DNA from: Sediminibacterium sp.
GTDB lineage: Bacteria > Bacteroidota > Bacteroidia > Chitinophagales > Chitinophagaceae
Reading direction: 5' to 3'
DNA: 64,000 bases
Assembly: GCA_016786865.1 (NCBI GenBank)
Contig: JAEUVE010000018.1
Span: 188,947 to 252,946 of the forward strand
Shown here piece after piece: positions 42,756 through 49,964 of the stretch (within the stretch, counting starts at the first letter, position 1; every line of letters starts with the position of its first letter). The notes below the pieces were generated by a model. It worked only from the letters and a program-made list of their open reading frames with translations. It was not told the DNA's origin and searched no databases. A program made the position numbers and the translations under genes.

Positions 42756-43838
42756 TTAGTCGGCAATCTTGTTCCTTGTTTTGGTTACCTGCTTCAGTAA
42801 CTTTCGCAATCCCTGTTTTAAATGGGTTTTCAGCAATTGCCCCATGGTGCTTGCTTTCAGGTAGTTCGTATTCTTGAAGTGGCTGGCCAGTTCTTCTTTT
42901 AACTGATTGATTTTTTCCGGTTTGGAAATATCATCGTCATCCATGATGTCGAGCAATTCTTTGATCCGGTACCGGGATGATACCAGCCTGAACGTCATCA
43001 TGGTTTTTTCTTCTGCCTGGTATTGCTCAATGGATTTCGGATTCAGGTGTTTCAGCACAATTTTTACAAAGGGCTGGTTCTCCTTGAAAAATTGTGGCAG
43101 GTATAAGTTTTTCCGGCCCTCGTATGCCTGTTGATCAAAATCGATGGCACGAATCCGGTACTGATAGTCTTCGATGTCTGGTATGATGTTGACTACGAAA
43201 TTGTATGCACGCATATCACCGAGCAATTGCACAAAACATCGCTCGTTGAATTTTACAAATTCTTTGGCCAGCCTGATCTGGTTGGTATGTTTGTCGTTGA
43301 GGTAATCGCTGATGAATATGTCTCCCGGAATTCCCGGAATATGTTCTTCAATCAGGGTGTCTTTGCAGGTAAAATAAGTCATCCTGTTGGGAGAGAGCAT
43401 ATGCTCCAGTTCCAGCCCGTACACCCTGCTGGCATCGGCCTTTTTAATATAGTAGTGATCGTAATTGTCGTTGAACTTGTTTACGATCCGTATACGGAAC
43501 GGTTTGCTGTTGCCAAAATAACAGTAGTCGATCCTGGCTACATCCAGGTGGTCTGCATAACTCATATCACCCTCCGTTTTCAGGATGGCATATACATGAA
43601 CCAGGTTGCTGCGCAGGAATTCCCACTCATGCATGTCGTAAGAGACTTTTTCCCAGGCAGTGTCTTTTCCGTGTTTGTCTTTCAACGGAATAGTATAGGT
43701 AAACCGCTGCAGGTCGCTGTAACCAAAAGGCAGCTTCACTTCTCTGCCGTATTTCACCAGGTAACTGCGCAGGTCATCCTTAATGGGATACATGGGCTTT
43801 TTTCTGGATGGCAGATCCGATTTCCCTTCCGGGTTCAT
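42756..43838 (-). CDS. Unknown conserved protein with kinase-fold motifs
   Basis: 360 residues from ATG 43838 (an upstream TTG at 43859 is less likely). I do not recognise a named family. The middle reads like a protein-kinase or aminoglycoside-kinase fold: YYIKKAD (Lys132/133) as a beta3 lysine, YGLELEHML (Glu143/145) as helix C, EEHIPGIPG as a hinge, LLGDMRAYN (Asp208 and Asn213, with the D-to-N spacing of a kinase catalytic loop) and AIDFDQ (Asp233) as the metal-binding Asp. A Lys-rich C-terminal tail follows. No membrane helix. It lies 13 bases downstream of the DUF2130 gene, so likely one operon. Substrate unknown. Confidence 0.7.
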   Translation of the reverse strand: MNPEGKSDLPSRKKPMYPIKDDLRSYLVKYGREVKLPFGYSDLQRFTYTIPLKDKHGKDTAWEKVSYDMHEWEFLRSNLVHVYAILKTEGDMSYADHLDVARIDYCYFGNSKPFRIRIVNKFNDNYDHYYIKKADASRVYGLELEHMLSPNRMTYFTCKDTLIEEHIPGIPGDIFISDYLNDKHTNQIRLAKEFVKFNERCFVQLLGDMRAYNFVVNIIPDIEDYQYRIRAIDFDQQAYEGRKNLYLPQFFKENQPFVKIVLKHLNPKSIEQYQAEEKTMMTFRLVSSRYRIKELLDIMDDDDISKPEKINQLKEELASHFKNTNYLKASTMGQLLKTHLKQGLRKLLKQVTKTRNKIAD

Positions 43839-43851
43839 ATTTGTATTAAAG

Positions 43852-45054
43852 TTAGTCAAGCAGCATCGGGTCGTTATCGTCTTCTAATAAATTCAGGTTC
43901 ACGGCATCTGCTCCTGCAATTCCCTCAACGGAGCCCTTGATATGCGCGGCGTTCAGCAGAATTTTGTCCAATTGTTTTTCACGGGCTTTCCAAAGCTTCT
44001 CCATGGCATCTCTTTCTTTTTGAATACTGCTGCGCATGCTTCTGTATCCCTCACTGATGGCCTTCCATTGTTCGCTGAACTCGGTACCGGTTAAATAATC
44101 GTAGAGCATGACCATTTTATCGCCCTTGTTTTCCTGACTTTTTCTGGCATCTGCTACTTTTAATATAGAATTCCGCAACAGGAGAGCCACACTTCTTACT
44201 TCTGAAAAAGTACAAATGTAAACTCCTTCTTTTTCGCCAAAACGCTCCATGTCTTTGGGAAGTGTTTGGGTAACAATCACCGCTACATCGGCTCCGAAAT
44301 GCCGCATGTCTTTTTTCAGTTTTTCGATCCAGTCGTTGGCAAAGTCCTTGGTTCGTTTACTTTCATAAATAATCTTACCTGCTTCATTACCAAACTGGTT
44401 TCGTACAAGCTGTATGCAGTCTGCACCCCGTACACCTTTGCCTACTTCCTCAATTTTATCGAAAGGAAAAGTGCCCTGCAGCAGTTCCTCCAGCATTAGT
44501 TCCTGCACTTCTCCCTGTAACTGCATGCTGCCCTGTTCCGATTTTCTGCGCATCTCTTCGGCCAGTTTTTTCTGGTCTTCCAGTTGCTTTTCAAGTTCCC
44601 TGATCCGCAAGGCATGCTCCTGGTCTTTCAGACTGATTTTTTCTGCTTCTTCTTTTGCCAGTTGCTCCTTTAGCTTGGCCCGTTCCTCTATCAGTTGTCT
44701 TTGAATGGTAAGCTGTAATTCCTGCTCTTTATTAATGAGGGCCTGTTCTTTCTGTAAAAACTCCAGTTCTTTTTTCCTGGCTTCTTTCAGCTTTTCTTCT
44801 GTTTCAGCAGCATTCTGCCGGAACAGGTTTAACTGGTTTTCGTAATCCGCTGCCAGGCTTCTGCGAATACTATCCTGTAACTCAGCTTGAATTCTCTTCC
44901 GCTCTGTTTCCAATTGTAACGCAGTTTCTGCTTCTTTTTTCTTTTGCCATTCCACCATTTTGGTACGCAATTCTTTTTCAATTTCAGCCCGTGTGGAGTC
45001 TCCGGGAGTGAATTCATGATTGCAATGGGGACAGGTAATGATTAATTCGGACAT
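43852..45054 (-). CDS. DUF2130 protein: CxxC start, coiled coil, PD-(D/E)XK-like C-terminal domain
   Basis: 400 residues from ATG 45054; upstream in-frame residues (from 45120) lie in a repeat region. The N-terminus has CPHCNHEF (Cys8, Cys11), a rubredoxin-like half-knuckle. A very long charged coiled coil spans about 20-185. The C-terminal DUF2130 domain (about 185-340) contains GADCIQLVR (Asp212) and KIIYESKRTKD (Glu231, Lys233): the D...ExK layout of PD-(D/E)XK nucleases, as also seen in RmuC. Nuclease activity is therefore plausible but unproven. The next gene downstream is the kinase-like unknown. Confidence 0.82.
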   Translation of the reverse strand: MSELIITCPHCNHEFTPGDSTRAEIEKELRTKMVEWQKKKEAETALQLETERKRIQAELQDSIRRSLAADYENQLNLFRQNAAETEEKLKEARKKELEFLQKEQALINKEQELQLTIQRQLIEERAKLKEQLAKEEAEKISLKDQEHALRIRELEKQLEDQKKLAEEMRRKSEQGSMQLQGEVQELMLEELLQGTFPFDKIEEVGKGVRGADCIQLVRNQFGNEAGKIIYESKRTKDFANDWIEKLKKDMRHFGADVAVIVTQTLPKDMERFGEKEGVYICTFSEVRSVALLLRNSILKVADARKSQENKGDKMVMLYDYLTGTEFSEQWKAISEGYRSMRSSIQKERDAMEKLWKAREKQLDKILLNAAHIKGSVEGIAGADAVNLNLLEDDNDPMLLD

Positions 45055-45129
45055 CTGTTGCTGGTTAGGATGTGAAGTTATTGAAAAAGGAGTGGATTTG
45101 ATTGGCTTACTCAAAGCCACAACCTCACG

Positions 45130-45176
45130 TTCGGCATAGGTGGTCGTTTTCCCTTGCTCGCTTTTGAAAGCAAGCT
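45130..45176 (+). repeat. 47-base direct repeat, copy 1
   Basis: Identical over 47 bases to 45248-45294. It overlaps the possible upstream extension of the DUF2130 frame, supporting the start at 45054. Confidence 0.9.
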
Positions 45177-45247
45177 ATTGGATTGTCGGCTTACTTCGTT
45201 GCGCCGACTTCCCAACGGTTGGTCTTACCCAAAGCCCTTCCTATGCC

Positions 45248-45294
45248 TTCGGCATAGGTGGTCGTTTTCCCTTGCTCGCTTTTGAAAGCAAGCT
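45248..45294 (+). repeat. 47-base direct repeat, copy 2
   Basis: Second identical copy. Its first bases form the right arm of the hairpin CCTATGCC-TTC-GGCATAGG (45240-45258), which copy 1 lacks. Confidence 0.9.
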
Positions 45295-45310
45295 TTCAAC
45301 GCTCACAATG

Positions 45311-45345
45311 AAAAACGCCCCTCCAACTTCGTTGGAAGGGCGTTT
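45311..45345 (-). terminator. Terminator after tRNA-Leu
   Basis: On the minus strand a 15-bp stem (AAACGCCCTTCCAAC with GTTGGAGGGGCGTTT, one G-U pair) with loop GAA, followed by Ts. It starts two bases after the tRNA 3' end. Confidence 0.88.
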
Positions 45346-45346
45346 G

Positions 45347-45430
45347 TGCCCGGGACTGGATTCGAACCAGCACGCCGTTTCCAGCACCACCACCTCAAGG
45401 TGGCTTGTCTACCAATTTCAACACCCGGGC
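45347..45430 (-). tRNA. tRNA-Leu, anticodon GAG
   Basis: 84 bases on the minus strand. Acceptor stem GCCCGGG/CCCGGGC with discriminator A, D arm TTG..CAA with GG, anticodon stem CCACC/GGTGG around loop TTGAGGT (anticodon GAG, reads CUC/CUU), a long class II variable arm (TGCTGGAAACGGCG region) and T arm GCTGG-TTCGAAT-CCAGT. The 3' CCA is not encoded. A strong terminator follows immediately. Confidence 0.95.
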
Positions 45431-45482
45431 CGCCTTTGGGACTGCAATATTAGCGTTTTTTGGTTAAATACAAATGCTGTTT

Positions 45483-47279
45483 TTACATTCTTTCAGGAAC
45501 ATTTATTCCCAATACATTCATGCCTGTTTTGATGACCGAAGCGGTCAATATGGCCAGCATCAACCGTAGTGTTTTTTTCTCTTCAGTTTCTGCATTGGCT
45601 ATGGAATGTTCGTTGTAGAAGGAACTGAAGGTTTTGGCCAGATTAAAAATATAGATGGCAACTTTAGATGGATCGTGCTCTGTAGCAGCGTCCTGAAGTG
45701 TTGCCGGAAATTGTTCAAGCGTAACAATCAGCGATTTCTCCAATGGTAGCAAGGCTTCCTTCCATTCAACATCGGATGCAATTTCCGCAGCGTTGCCCTC
45801 TATGCCCATCTTGCGCAGGATACTCTTGATCCGGGCATGGGTATATTGAATAAAAGGCCCTGTGAAACCATGAAAATCGATGCTTTCCTCCGGATTGAAA
45901 ATCATTTTCTTCTTTGGATCTACCCGGAGTAAGAAAAATTTAAGGGCTCCCAACCCGAGCGTTTCGTATAAAACAGTCCGTTCTGCTTCTGTAAAGTCAT
46001 TTACTTTACCCAGTTCTTCTGTTTTTTGTCTGGCTATTTCCACCATTTCCTCTATCAGATCGTCTGCGTCTACCACGGTTCCTTCTCTGCTTTTCATTTT
46101 TCCGGTTGGCAGTTCCACCATCCCGTAACTCAGGTGATAGATTCCATCGGCAGAAGGTAACTTCAGCTTTTGGCAAATCAGTTTGAGTACTTTAAAGTGG
46201 TAGTTCTGTTCGTCGCCCACCACATAAATGCTTTGACTGGCGTTGAATTCCTTTTGTTTCTGCTCGGCCAGACCAATGTCTTGGGTTATATAAACAGAAG
46301 TGCCGTCTTTTCTTCTAACCAGTTTTTCGTCCAGTCCATCAGCGGTCAGGTCGATCCAGACGCTGCCGTCTTCTTTCTGATAAAATACCTTATCCTTCAA
46401 ACCTTTTTCCACCAGGTCTTTTCCCAGTAAATACGTATTGCTTTCGTAATAGATTTTTTCGAAATCGGTACCTATTTTATCATAGGTTTCTTTAAATCCT
46501 GCATATACCCATTCATTCATTTTTTTCCACAATTCAATCACTTCGGGTTTGCCTTCTTCCCAGTCGAGCAGCATCTGTTGTGCGGCCTTCATAATGGGAG
46601 CAGATTGAGCGGCCTCTTCTTCCAGCATTCCTCCGGCTTTCAGCTCAGCTACCTGGCGCTTGTATTCGTCGTTGTATTTTACGTAATAGTCTCCGACAAA
46701 ATGATCCCCCTTGGTATGGGTGGTTTCAGGCGTAGCGCCATGCGCAAACAGCTGCCAGGCAATCATACTCTTGCAGATATGAATACCCCGGTCGTTTACT
46801 ATACAGGTTTTCACTACTTCATTGCCTGTGGCCTTCAATATTTCTGCAATACTTCTTCCCAGAAAATTATTTCTCAGATGCCCCAGGTGTAATGGCTTGT
46901 TGGTATTAGGAGAGGAGTATTCTACCATTACCTTAGCGCCTGTTGAATTGGCTGTTCCAAAAGTTTCTGCCGAATAGTTTTTGGTTAAGAAACGCATCCA
47001 GTATCCTTCGCTCACGGTTAAGTTTAGAAAGCCTTTGACCAGGTTATACCCCGAAAAAAGATTGGGGAAATGGGTTACCAGGTGGCTACCCAATGCCTCT
47101 CCCAATGCGTCGGGAGATAACTTTAATTGCTTTACAAAGGCAAAAAGAACAACTGTATAATCTCCCTCAAATTCCGGCTTGGTACTGTTGACCAGGATGG
47201 ATTCTGCTGAGATTTGCTGCTTGTATAATTCCCCAATACTATAGGCTGTTGCTGCTTTAATCCGTGAAACCAGGCTCAT
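45483..47279 (-). CDS. argS: Arginyl-tRNA synthetase
   Basis: 598 residues from ATG 47279; a TTG at 47303 is possible but unlikely given the promoter box there. Class I synthetase. The HIGH motif is NKPLHLGHLRNN (about 123-134), and the KMSKS region appears as GKMKSREGTVVD. The N-terminal Add-1 domain and the C-terminal DALR anticodon-binding domain (about 480-598, LPLEKSLIVTLEQFPATLQDA) are present; the protein ends MNVLGINVPERM, the usual argS ending. The spelling KMKS in place of KMSKS is common in ArgRS. Confidence 0.97.
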   Translation of the reverse strand: MSLVSRIKAATAYSIGELYKQQISAESILVNSTKPEFEGDYTVVLFAFVKQLKLSPDALGEALGSHLVTHFPNLFSGYNLVKGFLNLTVSEGYWMRFLTKNYSAETFGTANSTGAKVMVEYSSPNTNKPLHLGHLRNNFLGRSIAEILKATGNEVVKTCIVNDRGIHICKSMIAWQLFAHGATPETTHTKGDHFVGDYYVKYNDEYKRQVAELKAGGMLEEEAAQSAPIMKAAQQMLLDWEEGKPEVIELWKKMNEWVYAGFKETYDKIGTDFEKIYYESNTYLLGKDLVEKGLKDKVFYQKEDGSVWIDLTADGLDEKLVRRKDGTSVYITQDIGLAEQKQKEFNASQSIYVVGDEQNYHFKVLKLICQKLKLPSADGIYHLSYGMVELPTGKMKSREGTVVDADDLIEEMVEIARQKTEELGKVNDFTEAERTVLYETLGLGALKFFLLRVDPKKKMIFNPEESIDFHGFTGPFIQYTHARIKSILRKMGIEGNAAEIASDVEWKEALLPLEKSLIVTLEQFPATLQDAATEHDPSKVAIYIFNLAKTFSSFYNEHSIANAETEEKKTLRLMLAILTASVIKTGMNVLGINVPERM

Positions 47280-47300
47280 ATTCTTAACAATTTCGGGTGG

Positions 47301-47308
47301 CAAAACTA
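47301..47308 (-). promoter_or_regulatory. -7 box (TAGTTTTG) of argS
   Basis: Exact TAnnTTTG match on the minus strand, 21 bases before ATG 47279. It covers the alternative TTG start at 47303. Confidence 0.55.
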
Positions 47309-47321
47309 ACCAATTAAGGAC

Positions 47322-47329
47322 TACCTTCG
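47322..47329 (+). promoter_or_regulatory. -7-like box (TACCTTCG) of the GtrA gene
   Basis: Seven of eight match to TAnnTTTG, only nine bases before ATG 47339. Either that ATG is leaderless or the start is ATG 47360. Confidence 0.35.
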
Positions 47330-47338
47330 CTGCCCGTT

Positions 47339-47833
47339 ATGCAAAAGCTGCATTTTTTTATGAGCAACCTGATTCTAAAGACCGTAGATCTGTTCTATCC
47401 GGTCTTTCGGGGATTCATGCCATTACAAACTTATCGGTATGCAGCCTGTGGTGGTTTTAATACGGTACTGGATATCTGTCTTTTCTTTGTTTCTTATAAC
47501 TTTATTCTGGTAAAACAGCCGCTGGAACTGGGTTTTATCACCATCGGTGCGCATATTGCGTCTTTCCTGATGAGCTTTCTGGTTACCTTCCCAATTGGGT
47601 TCTATCTAAGCCGTTACGTGGTTTTTCAGGAAACATCTGTGGCCAAGCGGGAGCAACTGGGAAAATACTTTATGGTGGTCATGGGCTGCCTGATCCTGAA
47701 TTACATTTTCCTGAAAATTTTTGTGGACGTACTTGGTTGGTATCCTACTCCTTCAAAGATCGCTACCACCTTCTTTGTGGTGGCTTTTAGCTATTTCTCA
47801 CAGAAAAATTTCACATTTAAGGCAGTTAAATAG
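47339..47833 (+). CDS. GtrA family membrane protein
   Basis: 164 residues from ATG 47339, or 157 from ATG 47360. Four hydrophobic helices, the layout of GtrA-like proteins that flip or support undecaprenyl-linked sugars in O-antigen or wall polysaccharide glycosylation. Motif TYRYAACGGFNTVLDICLFF at the first helix, GFYLSRYVVFQ in the middle and KNFTFKA at the end are family-typical. No glycosyltransferase is adjacent, so its pathway is unknown. It is divergent from argS and upstream of the dnaK regulatory region. Confidence 0.88.
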   Translation: MQKLHFFMSNLILKTVDLFYPVFRGFMPLQTYRYAACGGFNTVLDICLFFVSYNFILVKQPLELGFITIGAHIASFLMSFLVTFPIGFYLSRYVVFQETSVAKREQLGKYFMVVMGCLILNYIFLKIFVDVLGWYPTPSKIATTFFVVAFSYFSQKNFTFKAVK

Positions 47834-47879
47834 GCTTTTTGGCCTGAATCTATAGCAAAATGACCCTTTTCCGGGGGCA

Positions 47880-47939
47880 TCAGGTCATTTTTATGACAAT
47901 ATTTCATTCTACTGTCAGGTGGCATAATCATTGACCTGA
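47880..47939. promoter_or_regulatory. Cluster of GGTCA/TGACC inverted repeats upstream of dnaK
   Basis: In the 129-base gap before dnaK: TCAGGTCA (47880-47887) is the exact inverse of TGACCTGA (47932-47939). GTCAT-TTTT-ATGAC (47884-47897) is a second palindrome, and TGTCA-GG-TGGCA (47913-47924) a third. No CIRCE element (TTAGCACTC-N9-GAGTGCTAA) is present. Likely operator DNA for heat-shock control; the regulator is unknown. Confidence 0.5.
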
Positions 47940-47962
47940 TAAAGTCAAGAAAAAAAATAAAT

Positions 47963-49864
47963 ATGGGAAAGATAATTGGGATTGACCTTGGAACCACCAA
48001 CAGTTGTGTTTCCGTAATGGAAGGAAATGAGCCAGTTGTTATTGCGAACGACGAAGGCCGTAGAACCACACCTTCTGTGGTGGCATTTTTAAAGAATGGC
48101 GAAAGAAAAGTAGGGGACCCTGCAAAACGCCAGGCTATTACCAATCCACAGAATACCATCTCCAGTGTAAAGCGTTTTATGGGTCGTAAGTACGACGAAG
48201 TGACGGAAGAAATCAGCCATTGGAGCTATAAAGTTGCCAAAGGTGACAATAATACGGTACGTGTTGCCATTGAGGATCGGTTGTATACCCCTCAGGAAAT
48301 TTCTGCAATGGTGCTTCAGAAAATGAAGAAAACTGCAGAAGACTATCTTGGCCAGGAGGTAACAGAAGCGGTGATTACTGTTCCTGCTTATTTCAACGAC
48401 GCACAGCGTCAGGCTACCAAAGAAGCCGGTGAAATTGCCGGTTTGGAAGTAAAAAGAATTGTGAACGAACCTACTGCTGCAGCGCTTGCTTATGGCCTCG
48501 ATAAAAAGCATGCCGATCAGAAGATCGCCGTGTTTGACCTTGGCGGTGGTACATTCGATATTTCCATCCTCGAACTGGGTGATGGCGTGTTCGAAGTAAA
48601 GTCTACCAATGGTGATACCCACCTTGGAGGTGATGACTTTGATAAAGTGATCATGGACTGGTTGGCAGATGAGTTCAAAGCACAGGAAGGTATTGATCTG
48701 CGTAAAGATCCTATGGCCTTACAGCGTTTGAAAGAAGCCGCTGAAAAAGCGAAGGTGGAGTTGAGCTCCTCTTCAGAAACCGAGATCAACCTGCCTTATG
48801 TAACTGCAGTAGATGGAGTGCCTAAGCACCTGGTATTGAAATTGAGCCGGGCTAAATTTGAACAACTTTCAGATAACCTGTTTGCACGTTGTTTAAAGCC
48901 TTGTGAAGCAGCGCTGAAAGATGCCGGCTATTCTACATCTGAAATTGATGAAGTGATCCTGGTAGGTGGTTCAACCCGTATTCCTAAGGTACAGGAGATT
49001 GTAGAGAAATTCTTTGGTAAAAAACCCAATAAAGGGGTGAACCCGGATGAAGTAGTTGCCATCGGTGCAGCTATACAGGGTGGTGTTTTAACCGGTGAAG
49101 TAAAAGATGTGCTCTTGCTCGATGTAACTCCGTTGAGCCTGGGTATCGAAACCATGGGTGGTGTAATGACTACCATGATCGCAGCCAATACCACCATTCC
49201 AACCAAGAAAACAGAAGTATATTCTACCGCCAGCGATAACCAACCCGGTGTACAGATTCATGTATTACAGGGAGAGCGTCCAATGGCTAGTCAGAATAAA
49301 AGTTTAGGTATGTTTAATCTGGACGGTATTCCTCCGGCTCCAAGAGGGGTACCTCAGATTGAAGTAACTTTCGATATCGATGCCAACGGTATGCTGCATG
49401 TAAGCGCTAAAGATAAAGGCACTGGTAAAGAACAAAAAATCCGTATCGAAGCAGGTAGTGGCTTGAGCAAGGAAGAAGTGGAGAAAATGAAGGCTGAAGC
49501 CAAAGCCAACGAGGCCAGTGATAAGGAAGCCAGGGAACGTGTAGAAAAACTGAACCAGGCAGACAGTCTGATCTTCCAGACAGAGAAGCAATTCAAAGAG
49601 TTTGGAGACAAGATTCCTGCCGATAAAAAAGGTGCGATTGAATCTGCACTGACAAAGCTGAAAGACGCACACAAAAACCAGGACATTCCTGCTATTGATG
49701 CGGCTATGACTGAGATGAATACTGCATGGACTGCAGCCAGTGAAGACATTTACAAGGCACAGCAGGCTTCCGGTGCACAACCGGGTGCGGAGCAGGGCCC
49801 TCAGGCTGGCAACGAATCCAAAGGCGATACTGTAGAAGATGCACAGTTCGAAGAAGTAAAATAA
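47963..49864 (+). CDS. dnaK: Molecular chaperone DnaK (Hsp70)
   Basis: 633 residues, full length. ATPase signatures: [12 protein letters not shown] at the start, [14 protein letters not shown] (about 192) and [14 protein letters not shown] (about 331). The substrate-binding beta-domain starts near [14 protein letters not shown], and the helical lid runs to the C-terminal EEVK, close to the EEVD-like end of many DnaK. grpE and dnaJ are not adjacent. A membrane DnaJ-domain protein is encoded at 58450 and hsp20 at 23042. Confidence 0.98.
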   Translation: MGKIIGIDLGTTNSCVSVMEGNEPVVIANDEGRRTTPSVVAFLKNGERKVGDPAKRQAITNPQNTISSVKRFMGRKYDEVTEEISHWSYKVAKGDNNTVRVAIEDRLYTPQEISAMVLQKMKKTAEDYLGQEVTEAVITVPAYFNDAQRQATKEAGEIAGLEVKRIVNEPTAAALAYGLDKKHADQKIAVFDLGGGTFDISILELGDGVFEVKSTNGDTHLGGDDFDKVIMDWLADEFKAQEGIDLRKDPMALQRLKEAAEKAKVELSSSSETEINLPYVTAVDGVPKHLVLKLSRAKFEQLSDNLFARCLKPCEAALKDAGYSTSEIDEVILVGGSTRIPKVQEIVEKFFGKKPNKGVNPDEVVAIGAAIQGGVLTGEVKDVLLLDVTPLSLGIETMGGVMTTMIAANTTIPTKKTEVYSTASDNQPGVQIHVLQGERPMASQNKSLGMFNLDGIPPAPRGVPQIEVTFDIDANGMLHVSAKDKGTGKEQKIRIEAGSGLSKEEVEKMKAEAKANEASDKEARERVEKLNQADSLIFQTEKQFKEFGDKIPADKKGAIESALTKLKDAHKNQDIPAIDAAMTEMNTAWTAASEDIYKAQQASGAQPGAEQGPQAGNESKGDTVEDAQFEEVK

Positions 49865-49885
49865 ATTTCAGTATGAAATGACCAG

Positions 49886-49912
49886 GGCTCCGGAGTTTCC
49901 GGGGCCTTTTTT
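49886..49912 (+). terminator. Intrinsic terminator after dnaK
   Basis: Arms GGCTCCGG / CCGGGGCC with a 5-base loop and a T run. One G-T pair. Confidence 0.88.
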
Positions 49913-49964
49913 ATTCAGAGATGGCTTGAGGTTTAGGTGCAGCACGGCTGCAAAGCATCGATGA

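Larger units (their letters stand above)
45055..45346. repeat. Gene-free patch with a 47-base direct repeat and nested hairpins
   Basis: Between the DUF2130 start and the tRNA gene no CDS is supported. A 47-base sequence occurs twice, identical, at 45130-45176 and 45248-45294 (starting TTCGGCATAGGTGG, ending GAAAGCAAGCT), 71 bases apart. Between and around the copies lie hairpins: GTCGGC/GCCGAC (45185-45190 with 45203-45208) and CCTATGCC-TTC-GGCATAGG (45240-45258, merging into copy 2). The T-rich part of each copy folds as GCTTT/AAAGC. The origin is unclear; it looks like a remnant of an intergenic repeat family. Confidence 0.7.

Noticed and set aside
45055..45430. Genomic-island attachment site at tRNA-Leu
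   Set aside because: No integrase, no second copy of the tRNA 3' end and no foreign gene block lie on either side. The 47-mer repeats do not contain tRNA sequence.
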